Positions 1 to 6,700 of a stretch of DNA of 27,855 bases are shown here, in pieces. The number at the start of each line of letters is the position of its first letter. The first letter of the stretch is position 1. Source of the stretch: CAZOWW01 sp964583765. Lineage in GTDB: Bacteria > Actinomycetota > Actinomycetes > Actinomycetales > Kineosporiaceae. The translations under genes were made by a program, and so were the position numbers. Under the pieces are notes generated by a model, which saw only the letters and a program-made list of their open reading frames with translations, ran no database searches and was not told the origin of the DNA. The stretch lies in contig CAZOWW010000081.1 of assembly GCA_964583765.1 (NCBI GenBank), forward strand, positions 1-27,855, in the 5' to 3' direction.

Positions 1-176
1 GTCGTGGTGACCGGCCGGGTCGTGGTGGTCGTGGTGACCGGCCGGGTCGTGGTGGTCGTGGTGACCGGCCGGGTCGTGGTGGTCGTGGTCGTGACCGGCC
101 GGGTCGTGGTGGTCGTGGTCGTGACCGGCCGGGTCGTGGTCGTGGTGGTGACCGGATTGGTCGTCGTGGTGGTCGT
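1..176 (-). repeat. 27/30-bp tandem repeat coding a Thr-rich linker
   Basis: The motif GACCGG recurs at 9, 36, 63, 93, 123 and 150, giving unit lengths of 27, 27, 30, 30 and 27 bp. All are multiples of three, so the frame of the minus-strand CBM2 gene is kept. Each unit codes a run of five or six Thr plus Arg-Pro-Val. Units differ by a whole codon, as expected from slippage or unequal recombination. The contig begins inside this array, so copy number here is unreliable. Confidence 0.9.
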
Positions 177-599
177 GCCCGTGCAGACGGTGCCGTTGAG
201 GCTGAACGAGGCCGGGACGGTGTTGGTCTGCTGCCAGGTGCCGTTGAACCCGAAGGCGACGGACGCCCCGGTGGCGATGGCGGCGTTGTAGGTCTGATTG
301 CTGACGGTCACGGTGGAACCGGAGGTCGTGGCCGTCGCATTCCAGATCGTGCCGATCGTCTGCCCGGCGTCGAAGGTCCAGACGAGCTTCCAGCCGTTGA
401 CGGCGTCGCCCAGGTTGGTGACGGTGACGTCGGCCCCGAACCCGCCGGGCCACTGGGAGCTCACCCGGTAGTCCACGCGGCATCCCGCCGCGGCCTGGGC
501 GGGGGAGGCCGCGACGACGAGCCCCGTCGACCCGACCATCGCGATCACGCTTGTCATGAGCGGCGTCCAGCGGGGACGCCTTCGGCTTGTCGACTTCAT
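1..599 (-). CDS. Secreted CBM2 (cellulose/xylan-binding) protein, C-terminus cut by the window edge
   Basis: The minus frame opens with ATG at 599 and stays open to base 1, so the stop lies outside the window. AGAGGA sits 6 nt before the ATG. Residues 1-37 form a signal peptide: an Arg-rich start, a hydrophobic core and an AQA-type cleavage site. Residues 40-139 form a carbohydrate-binding module of family 2. Cys40 and Cys139 frame the module as the usual disulfide pair, and Trp50, Trp70, Trp86 and Trp122 are in the spacing typical of CBM2 binding faces. A Thr-rich linker with TTTTRPV repeats follows from about residue 141. In this family such a linker leads to a catalytic domain (cellulase, xylanase, mannanase or LPMO), but that part is not in view, so the enzyme class is unknown. 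The next gene on the same strand is a GH43 enzyme, which fits a plant cell-wall role. Confidence 0.88.
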   Translation of the reverse strand, partial: MKSTSRRRPRWTPLMTSVIAMVGSTGLVVAASPAQAAAGCRVDYRVSSQWPGGFGADVTVTNLGDAVNGWKLVWTFDAGQTIGTIWNATATTSGSTVTVSNQTYNAAIATGASVAFGFNGTWQQTNTVPASFSLNGTVCTGTTTTTTNPVTTTTTTRPVTTTTTTTRPVTTTTTTTRPVTTTTTTRPVTTTTTTRPVTT

Positions 600-711
600 G
601 GGTGGTCCTCTCGTTCTCGGCGGGTCCGTTCCGCGACCGTCTCGGGCTGGACGTCGTTCGGTCATGGGCCTGCGCTACCTGGTCTCGGTGAGGAATGGGG
701 CTCTTCTGGGA

Positions 712-757
712 GGGAATGCTTCTGCGGAGAACGCGACATCTCCGTGGGGAATGCTTC
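712..757. promoter_or_regulatory. Two 11-bp direct repeats upstream of the CBM2 gene
   Basis: GGGAATGCTTC occurs at 712-722 and again, unchanged, at 747-757, a 35-bp spacing. The pair lies 113-158 bp upstream of the CBM2 start and just past the GH43 stop, in a stretch (600-829) with no convincing gene. The position suits a regulator binding region for the CBM2 gene. No factor can be named from sequence, so the regulatory role is inference. Confidence 0.35.
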
Positions 758-829
758 GGGCCCGCGAGACCAGGACGCCGGGACCGAGCGCCGGGTGCGT
801 GCGCGTGAAGGCGTGGGCTCGTCGTCTCG

Positions 830-2347
830 TCATGGTTCGCGGTCCCGTCGCCGGTCGCCCTGACCCGGGTGCTCGTAGTCGAACCAGTCGCCGCGAACGG
901 TCCCGCTCGCGGCGTAGAGACCGATCAGCCGTCCGGTGAAGCCGCCTGCGACCTCGGTCGACAGGTACCGGCCGTCGAGAGCGGCGAGCAGGACGGTGGT
1001 GCCGTCGGCCTCCTCGATGCCGAAGGTCACGGTGTCGGGTGCTCCGCAGGGATCCCAGAGCAGGTCGGCGATCGCACATTCCACGTGCAACACGGCCGGA
1101 CCGGGCGGAACCCGGTGGCAGGCGATCACGGCGCGCACCGGGCCGATCCGGGCGATCACCCTGACCTCGCCGTCCCCGATCTCGATCTCGTAGTGGTGCC
1201 GCTCGTCGAGGCGGACCGCGAGGCCGCCCCGTCCCTCGGCGGCGTCCACCAGAGCCCGCGCCCGGCAGGTCAGGTGCTGCTGCCGGCGTCCGACGAAGGT
1301 GACGTCGGGTTCGTCGAGCGAGGCACCGCGGGCACGCAGGGTGAGCCGGCCGGGCGGGTTGGCGCTGGTGCAGGTCTCGGCGTCCCGACGACGCAGGGAC
1401 ACCCAGGGCGGCCGCAGTTCCACGGTGCCGAAGTCGTCCCGGACCGGAGCCGGTTCGACCGGCCGCAGCGGCCAGGGGGGAGCGGGCAGTTCCAGGTCCA
1501 CGCCGCCGACCACAGGCCATCCGTCCACCCAGGTCACTGGCGCGAGGAACGTCTCCCGTCCCAGCACGTGCCACCCGGGCGTGCCTCCGCGGGGGCGGGC
1601 ACCGAGCAGGACGAGCCACCACGATCCGTCCGAGGCCTGGACGAGGTCACCGTGCCCGGTGTTCTGAATCGGGTGATCGGTGCTGCGGTGGGTGACGATC
1701 GGGTTGGCGGGACAGGGTTCGAAGGGGCCGGACGGCGCGGGGCCGCGGGCGATCGAGATGCCGTGGCCGCGTTCGGTGCCGCCCTCGGCGAGGAGCAGGT
1801 ACCAGTACTCGCCGATCCGGTACAGGTGCGGCGCCTCGGGGGCCTTCGCGCCGGGGGTGCCGGACCAGATGGGCCGCGGCGGCCCGATCGTCTCCCCGCT
1901 GACCGGGTTGATGCGCCACTGGGTGATGCCGGCCACGGTGCACCAGCAGGTGCCCTCCTCGTCCCAGGCGAGATCCGGGTCGATGCCGACGACGCCGGGC
2001 AGCGGCACCGGGTCGGACCACGGGCCGGCCGGGTCGGTGGCGGAGAAGATCATGTTGCCGCTGCCGGAGCACTGCGTCACGACGAGCCAGAACCGTCCGT
2101 CGTGGTGGCGCAGCGTGGGCGCGTAGAAGCCGCCGGACGCCGGGGTCCCGGGCGACAGCGGTGCCTGGTCCGGGCGATCGACGACATTGCCCAGTTGGGT
2201 CCAGTGCACCAGATCCCGGCTGTGGAAGACCGGGATTCCGGGGAAGAGCTCGAAGCTGGAGCAGGCCAGGTAGTAGTCGTCGCCGACCCGGCAGACGCTC
2301 GGGTCGGGATGGAATCCGGGGATCACGGGGTTGCGCAACTCGCCCAC
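830..2347 (-). CDS. GH43 family beta-xylosidase / alpha-L-arabinofuranosidase, intracellular
   Basis: The protein of 505 residues matches the two-domain GH43 enzymes that remove xylose or arabinose from xylo-oligosaccharides. The five-bladed propeller spans about residues 5-300. Expected catalytic residues are present: base Asp15 in GFHPDPS, pKa-modulating Asp123 in GIDPDL, and acid Glu171 in APEAPHL. A C-terminal beta-sandwich (about 315-495) has the FVGRRQQH segment seen in this group. There is no signal peptide, so it should act on imported oligosaccharides. The frame could begin at GTG 2398, but GTG 2347 is preferred: GGAGG lies 5 nt upstream and homology begins at once (RNPVIPGFHPDPS). 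A LacI-type gene, the usual local regulator, lies upstream but is degraded. Sugar specificity cannot be read from sequence alone. Confidence 0.93.
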   Translation of the reverse strand: MGELRNPVIPGFHPDPSVCRVGDDYYLACSSFELFPGIPVFHSRDLVHWTQLGNVVDRPDQAPLSPGTPASGGFYAPTLRHHDGRFWLVVTQCSGSGNMIFSATDPAGPWSDPVPLPGVVGIDPDLAWDEEGTCWCTVAGITQWRINPVSGETIGPPRPIWSGTPGAKAPEAPHLYRIGEYWYLLLAEGGTERGHGISIARGPAPSGPFEPCPANPIVTHRSTDHPIQNTGHGDLVQASDGSWWLVLLGARPRGGTPGWHVLGRETFLAPVTWVDGWPVVGGVDLELPAPPWPLRPVEPAPVRDDFGTVELRPPWVSLRRRDAETCTSANPPGRLTLRARGASLDEPDVTFVGRRQQHLTCRARALVDAAEGRGGLAVRLDERHHYEIEIGDGEVRVIARIGPVRAVIACHRVPPGPAVLHVECAIADLLWDPCGAPDTVTFGIEEADGTTVLLAALDGRYLSTEVAGGFTGRLIGLYAASGTVRGDWFDYEHPGQGDRRRDREP

Positions 2348-2449
2348 GGACACCTCCGGATCGGCCTTTGATCGCCGTGCCCGGGCAGGGCACTGCACGG
2401 CGTCGCACGGCGTCGCGGGGCTTCGCCGGAGGCCACCGAGCGGGGCTTA

Positions 2450-2458
2450 GAAACTTTC
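2450..2458. promoter_or_regulatory. GAAACTTTC palindrome, candidate hemicellulose-gene operator
   Basis: GAAA-C-TTTC is a symmetric 9-mer about 100 bp upstream of the GH43 start. Motifs of the GAAA-N-TTTC form recur upstream of actinomycete xylanase and other LacI-controlled sugar genes, as recalled from general knowledge. The local LacI gene is broken, so binding would need a regulator coded elsewhere. Confidence 0.45.
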
Positions 2459-2547
2459 CACGCTCAACCGCGACAATTGCGTGGCGAGGGTAGCCACCCG
2501 CGGCACCCAGGTCAACCGCTTCAGGGACGGGATCGCAGGCATTATCG

Positions 2548-2555
2548 AAGCGCTT
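2548..2555. promoter_or_regulatory. AAGCGCTT palindrome, LacI-type operator core
   Basis: A perfect 8-bp palindrome with a central CG step, as in LacI/GalR-family operators, sits between the regulator remnant and the GH43 gene about 200 bp before the GH43 start. It may be the operator once used by the decayed regulator. The rest of 2400-2662 holds no supported gene. Confidence 0.35.
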
Positions 2556-2662
2556 GTCCCGACGGCGCCAGAGGTGTCCGCAGTGAGTTGTGGAAGAGGT
2601 GCGTGGACGAGGTCCGGGGCGTGCCCCGACGGGGTGTGCCGGACCTGGCGAAGCCTCGCAGC

Positions 2663-3125
2663 TCAGGAAGAGGGCGGTGCCGTGCTCGCGCGAACCGTGA
2701 GCGTCGTGGCGATCTCGACCCCGGTGCGGGGCGTCGGCTCGCCGCGTCCCGGCGACAGCGCCGGCTCGGTCGCCACCATCGCCATCTCGCCCAGCGGTTG
2801 GTGCACCGCCGTCAGCGGTGGGCTGACCCAGACGACGACCAGTAGGTCGTCGAACCCGACCACACTGAGCTCGGCCGGGATCGTCAGTCCCGCCTCGCGC
2901 ACGGCTTCGTAGACGCCGAGCGCCTGGAGGTCGTTCGCGGCGAAGCTCGCCGTGGGGCGGTCGGTGAGGGCGAGCAGGCCGGTGGTGGCGGCGCGCCCGT
3001 CCTGGCGGGTGAGGTCGGTGCGCACCACGTGACGTGGGTCGACGGGCAACTGTCGGTGCGTTCGTGCGGGCCGAGGTCGTGAGGGATCGCCGGCGAGAGG
3101 GTGTTCGTCGTCGGCCGCCGCCGGT
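2663..3125 (-). pseudogene. LacI/GalR-family transcriptional regulator, decayed remnant
   Basis: The readable part is the C-terminal effector-binding lobe. Segments such as RPTASFAANDLQALGVYEA, LSVVGFDDL, SPPLTAVHQPLGEM and a closing ATTLTVRAST match the usual end of LacI-family proteins almost word for word. Upstream, the LAGDPSR segment is followed at once by LPVDPRHVVRTDLTR, so the sequence normally between them is largely missing. An ERTD-like segment lies in another frame, and a GHRR-like segment near 3115 is also out of frame. The N-terminal helix-turn-helix domain is absent from all frames up to 3440. At least one deletion and two frameshifts are therefore implied. In full form it would be the local sugar-responsive repressor of the GH43 gene. 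The upstream limit is approximate. Confidence 0.75.
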
Positions 3126-3400
3126 CCGAACTCCGCCACGGTCACCCCTCCCCGTGCGGGCCCTTCCCCTGTCCGACCGCGCGATTCAACGTTCCGGTGA
3201 GAAGGTCGAACCGGTTCCGGACGTGGGACGCCGCGGGCCGCGGGACAGAACCGGTTGCACCGGGCGCTGGTCGATCTCGCCTCGGTGGATCCCTCGTGTG
3301 CCGAGCCTGCCGTCAACCTGAACTACTGAGTCCCGGGTGGTGATGTTCGTGCTTCTCGCGCGTCTGGAGGGTGGAGCGCGCAGTCTCTCCTGACGGATGA

Positions 3401-3431
3401 TCGAACGATGGATGATCATGATGGTGTTCGA
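3401..3431. promoter_or_regulatory. Nested palindrome upstream of the sigma-factor gene
   Basis: TCGAAC (3401-3406) and GTTCGA (3426-3431) form a perfect inverted pair around the central palindrome ATGATCAT (3412-3419), all sharing nearly one axis. It lies 22 bp upstream of the GTG start of the ECF sigma gene. An 11-mer from its middle, GGATGATCATG (3410-3420), recurs at the sigma/partner junction (3939-3949). An operator or promoter element is likely but unproven. The rest of 3126-3452 has no supported gene. Confidence 0.4.
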
Positions 3432-3452
3432 ATGGCATGAGCGGCCACGACC

Positions 3453-3944
3453 GTGACGACCGGAACGAGTCTCGTCGACGCGGATGTTCAAGGGTTGTTC
3501 CGGACTCATTACCTGGGTCTCGTGCGTCTGGCGGTGCAACTGGTCGACGACCAGGACAGCGCGGAGGACGTCGTGCAGGACGTGTTCGCGGCGCTGCAGA
3601 CACACCCGCGTTGTCTGGAGGATCCGCTCCGGTACCTCAGGACCGCGGTCGTCAACCGCTCCCGTTCGGTCCTGCGGCACCGGCGGGTGGTGCGGCGACT
3701 CATCGGTGATCGCGAGCGGGAGGTCGAGGCCGCCGATGCGACGAGTCTGCGCCGCGCTGAGCGTGTACGGGTACTCGGCGCGGTCTCCCGATTGCCCCGG
3801 CGTCAACGGGAGGTCGTGGTGTTGCGTTACTACGAGCATCTCTCGGTGGGCGAGATCGGCGTAGTGCTGGGGATTTCCCCGGGAGCTGTCTCGTCGTCCC
3901 TGACCCGCGCCTTGGCGACGCTGACAGAACTCCTTGAAGGATGA
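3453..3944 (+). CDS. ECF-type RNA polymerase sigma factor (SigE-like family)
   Basis: The 163-residue product has the two ECF regions. Region 2 (about residues 10-75) contains FRTHYLGLVRLAVQLV, then DSAEDVVQDVF, and then RYLRTAVVNRSRS, the DNA-opening part. Region 4 (about 108-160) contains LPRRQREVVVLRYYEHLS, followed by GEIGVVLGISPGAVSSSL, the helix-turn-helix that reads the -35 box. It would direct core polymerase to a small stress regulon. GTG 3453 is the first usable start, because the frame has a stop at 3438-3440. No strong ribosome site is visible, so a leaderless transcript is possible. The membrane protein gene follows directly, the usual sigma/anti-sigma layout. Confidence 0.92.
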   Translation: MTTGTSLVDADVQGLFRTHYLGLVRLAVQLVDDQDSAEDVVQDVFAALQTHPRCLEDPLRYLRTAVVNRSRSVLRHRRVVRRLIGDREREVEAADATSLRRAERVRVLGAVSRLPRRQREVVVLRYYEHLSVGEIGVVLGISPGAVSSSLTRALATLTELLEG

Positions 3945-3946
3945 TC

Positions 3947-4630
3947 ATGGTCGAGGATCTCGAGAACGTGCTGGATCGGGTCTTCCAGGACCGAGCAGCC
4001 CAGGTGACTGCGGGGAGTCTGCGACGCCCGGACCTGGGGGGAGCGGGTCGCCGGCCCCTGACGAGAACGAGTCTCGCTGCGCTCAGTGCTGCCGCTGTCG
4101 CGGTGATCGCCATCGGGATCGGCGTGGCGATCTCGATGGGCAGTCACGCTCGGATACCCCCGTCGACCCACGTGCGAGTCGCGGCCGGTGTGCCGAGTTC
4201 CCCGGTGGACTTCAGTGGTCGCTGGCTGCTGTCCTCGGTCGAGCACGGCGGTACTCGGCTGAACGTTCCGGGCGGCCTCGGGGCGAGCATCGAGTTCACC
4301 GCTCCGGACAAGCTCGTGATGTCAGATGGCGTCAACACTCTGTTCGGCCGGTTCACCCCGACGGCGACAGGGTTCACCGCCTCCGAGATGGGCGCGACGC
4401 TGGTCGGCTATGTCGGGTCCGACACGACGCGGCTCACGGTGATCGATGCGATGGGCTCCCTTGCTTTCGGCCCGATGACCAACGGGACGTCGGCTCCGAG
4501 GGTGGCCGTACGCGCCACCGTGGACGTCGGGAGATTGGTCCTCGCCGTGGCCGACTACCGGCTCACCTTCGACAAGGCCAGGGGGGCCGCCCATGCGACA
4601 GGCCCGTCGGCCACGTCCCATCCCGGCTGA
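3947..4630 (+). CDS. Single-pass membrane protein with META-like extracytoplasmic domain, probable sigma-factor partner
   Basis: ATG 3947 is chosen because AAGG ends 6 nt upstream. ATG 3941 overlaps the sigma stop codon but touches that AAGG with no spacing. The product is 227 residues. A short cytoplasmic segment of about 40 residues comes first, then one hydrophobic helix (about 42-63, AALSAAAVAVIAIGIGVAI), then an outer domain. The outer part (about 85-215) begins SGRWLLSSVEHGG and has the spacing of META/HslJ-type domains, including a TTRLTVIDAM segment. Placement directly behind an ECF sigma gene suggests an anti-sigma or sensor role. No classic zinc-binding anti-sigma motif is visible in the N-terminal segment, so the function is inference. 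Confidence 0.8.
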   Translation: MVEDLENVLDRVFQDRAAQVTAGSLRRPDLGGAGRRPLTRTSLAALSAAAVAVIAIGIGVAISMGSHARIPPSTHVRVAAGVPSSPVDFSGRWLLSSVEHGGTRLNVPGGLGASIEFTAPDKLVMSDGVNTLFGRFTPTATGFTASEMGATLVGYVGSDTTRLTVIDAMGSLAFGPMTNGTSAPRVAVRATVDVGRLVLAVADYRLTFDKARGAAHATGPSATSHPG

Positions 4631-4831
4631 GTCACCACGTCGTGGCTCGGGGGAGCGATGATCCGCGGGAACGCCTCCCGCGGCCGTGGCCGCTTCGGCG
4701 TCCGCCGTCTTCCCGAGTTCGGCTAGGGCGCTCAGGAGATCGTCGGAGGGCGTGAGGTGGGCGAGCGTGACGTGCTGGCGACGTGTCGCGCGGCTCCGCC
4801 CCGTCCTGGAGACTTACTGGCTGGTCCGAAG

Positions 4832-4861
4832 TTGCAGAAGCAATACCCTTGGGGGTATTAA
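4832..4861 (+). promoter_or_regulatory. Promoter with CsoR-type operator inside its spacer
   Basis: A -35 box TTGCAG (4832-4837) and a -10 box TATTAA (4856-4861) are 18 bp apart. The spacer and -10 box carry a perfect inverted repeat: AATACCC (4842-4848) and GGGTATT (4853-4859) around TTGG. G-tract palindromes of the ATACCC-N-GGGTAT type are operators of the CsoR/RcnR/CstR family, which sense copper, nickel, persulfide or formaldehyde. Repressor bound here would block polymerase. The next gene starts at 4943. The remainder of 4631-4831 shows nothing I can support. Confidence 0.65.
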
Positions 4862-4942
4862 TGCGTGGCGTCATCCATCGTCGGAGTACTCTGCGGCTCC
4901 GCTCCAGGTGCGCCTGCAGGCGATGCGAAGGAGTCCACGACC

Positions 4943-5113
4943 ATGTGCCGTCCCGCGACCTGTCGGACCTGTGGCAAGGCGACCTATACCGGCTGCGGCC
5001 AGCACGTCGAGCAGGTCCTGCGTGGCGTGCCCGAGGACCAGCGCTGCTCCTGCCCGCCCGATCGGCGTGCCACGGGTGGCAGGAGTCTGTTCGCACGCAT
5101 CTTCGGCCGCTGA
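4943..5113 (+). CDS. Small Cys-rich conserved actinobacterial protein, 56 residues, function unknown
   Basis: ATG 4943 follows AAGGAG by 9 nt, so it is preferred over the longer frame from 4865. The product begins MCRPATCRTCGK and has six cysteines at 2, 7, 10, 18, 35 and 37, as CxxC near the start, GCGQHV in the middle and CSC near the end. That spacing suggests binding of zinc, copper or an iron-sulfur unit, or thiol chemistry. The tail is basic and ends LFARIFGR. Proteins of this pattern are common in actinobacteria, but I know of no assigned function. The CsoR-type operator 84 bp upstream points to control by metal or reactive sulfur. No CsoR gene is in this window. Confidence 0.85.
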   Translation: MCRPATCRTCGKATYTGCGQHVEQVLRGVPEDQRCSCPPDRRATGGRSLFARIFGR

Positions 5114-5179
5114 TTCCCACCCGATGCGCCGGGGGGTACCCGTTCTTCTGGCGACGGACCGCGCGGCGGTGCCCGGGAC

Positions 5180-6454
5180 TCACCGTCCCTGCGGTGAGGT
5201 TTCGTCCGTCGGGGGCCCGTCCGTTGGTGGCGTTTCTGTAGCAGGCTCGTCCGCCGCCGGCCCGGTTGCCGGTGGTCTGTCCGGTGGCGCCGTGCTGGCG
5301 CCGCGTGCGGCCAGGCGACGGCCGAACGGCCCGGCCGCGCGGGCGAGCAACGGGGCGGCCACCACGAGGACGAGCACGTAGGCCGCGGCGAGTGACCCCA
5401 ACGCCGGGCGTGCCCCGGCGGCCACCGCCAGCCCCGCAATCACGATGCTGAACTCCCCGCGGGGAACGAGCACCGTCCCGGCCCGCAACCGACCGGAGAC
5501 CGCGTTCCCCGCGCGGGCCGCCGCGAACCAGCCGGTGGCGAGCTTCGTCACGGTGCCTCCGAAGGCGAGGAGCGTCGCGGCCCCGGCGACCGCCGGGAGA
5601 TCGGACGGGTCCGTGCGCAGGCCGAAGAACACGAAGAACACCGCCGCGAAGAGGTCCCGCAGCGGGACGACGAGATTCCGGGCGGTGTGTGCCAGCGGGC
5701 CGGAGAGCGCGATCCCGACGAGGAAGGCACCGACCGCGGCGGACACCTGGAGCCGCTCGGCGATCCCGGCCACGAGCAGGGTCAGACCGAGCACCTTCAG
5801 CAGGAGAACCTCGCGATCGGGGCTGGCCACGAACCGTTCCACCCGGGCTCCGTGACGCAATGCCACGAACAGGATCACCGTGACCGTGGCCAGGGCGGCG
5901 GCCAGCGTCCCGAGTCCGCCGATCAGGCCCGCCCCGGCGAGCACGGCGGTGAGGATCGGCAGATAGGTCGCCATCGCGAGGTCCTCGAAGACCAGCAAGG
6001 ACAGCACGGCGGCGGTCTCGCGGTGCCCGAGCCAGCCGAGGTCGCCCAGGATCTTCGCGCTGATCCCGGACGAGGTCACGCAGGTGATGCCGCCGAGGGC
6101 GAGGGCGGCGACCGGCCCCCAACCCAGCCAGAACGCCGCGGCCACCCCCGGCGCAGCGTTGAGCACCAGGTCGAACAGTCCGGGGACGGCGGTGGAGCGC
6201 AGGCTGGTCACCAGATCGGCGGCGCTGTACTCCAGGCCGAGAGTGAACAGCAGCAGGATCACGCCCAGCTCGGCTCCGGTCTCGATGAACCGTTCGCTCG
6301 CGGTGAGCGGCCAGAATCCGCCGGATCCGAATGCGAGTCCCGCCAGCAGGTAGAACGGGATCGGTGAGATCGCGAACCGCGCCGCCAGGGCCCCGAGCAG
6401 TCCCAGGCCGAGGAGCACGATGCCGAGCTCGACGAGGAGCAGCGATCCTTGCAC
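5180..6454 (-). CDS. Cation/proton antiporter of the CPA2 (Kef-type) family, membrane domain only
   Basis: The 424-residue protein is hydrophobic throughout, with about 12 membrane helices from residue 3 to about 385, and matches the Na+/H+ exchanger fold. Typical segments are ISPIPFYLLAGLAFG, LGVILLLFTLGLEYS, CVTSSGISAKILGDLGW, SLLVFEDLAMATYLP with the likely ion-site Asp, and LVPRGEFSIVIAGLA. The tail of about 40 residues is Pro/Thr/Glu-rich. There is no RCK/TrkA regulatory domain as in KefB/C, so nucleotide control would need a separate subunit. GTG 6454 is chosen because homology begins at SLLLVELGIVLLGLG and GGTGAG lies just upstream; the open frame continues far past it only by chance. 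It likely exports K+ or Na+ in exchange for H+, and a K+ uptake system lies nearby. Confidence 0.9.
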   Translation of the reverse strand: MQGSLLLVELGIVLLGLGLLGALAARFAISPIPFYLLAGLAFGSGGFWPLTASERFIETGAELGVILLLFTLGLEYSAADLVTSLRSTAVPGLFDLVLNAAPGVAAAFWLGWGPVAALALGGITCVTSSGISAKILGDLGWLGHRETAAVLSLLVFEDLAMATYLPILTAVLAGAGLIGGLGTLAAALATVTVILFVALRHGARVERFVASPDREVLLLKVLGLTLLVAGIAERLQVSAAVGAFLVGIALSGPLAHTARNLVVPLRDLFAAVFFVFFGLRTDPSDLPAVAGAATLLAFGGTVTKLATGWFAAARAGNAVSGRLRAGTVLVPRGEFSIVIAGLAVAAGARPALGSLAAAYVLVLVVAAPLLARAAGPFGRRLAARGASTAPPDRPPATGPAADEPATETPPTDGPPTDETSPQGR

Positions 6455-6560
6455 CGTCTCACCGTCCTTCCGCGGCGGTGGTGTCACCGGGGACCTGCCG
6501 CAGGATCCCCTCACCACCCTCGGTGGTCGGAGGCCGCGCCGCTCGCCGGAGCCGACCCGC

Positions 6561-6595
6561 CGCTCGCCGCTCGCCGCTCGCCGCTCGCCGCTCGC
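6561..6595. repeat. Five tandem copies of the 7-bp unit CGCTCGC
   Basis: Five exact copies lie head to tail between the divergent antiporter (start 6454) and ABC exporter (start 6701). A 7-bp unit is not a multiple of three, which supports this stretch being non-coding. The remainder of 6455-6700 holds no supported gene and must contain the promoters of both neighbours. Copy number is likely to vary by slippage. Confidence 0.85.
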
Positions 6596-6700
6596 CGGAG
6601 CATGCCGGGCCCCGTAGGGGTACAGGCGTACCGCAGGCCACGGCGAGGGGCGCCACGAATCTCGGTGGGTTGCTCCGGGAGGCCGTGGGAGACTGCGCCC

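Noticed and set aside
1..176. CRISPR-like regular repeats
   Set aside because: There are no unique spacers; the units are contiguous and code a Thr-rich linker in frame.
869..2371. A 500-codon plus frame opposite the GH43 gene
   Set aside because: The GH43 frame has catalytic residues and a ribosome site; the opposite frame has none.
2477..2912. Two plus-strand frames of 120-145 codons upstream of GH43
   Set aside because: They overlap the LacI remnant antisense and show no family pattern.
6449..6700. N-terminal extension of the first ABC exporter
   Set aside because: It reads through the 7-bp tandem repeat and has no membrane or family features; GTG 6701 has a good ribosome site.
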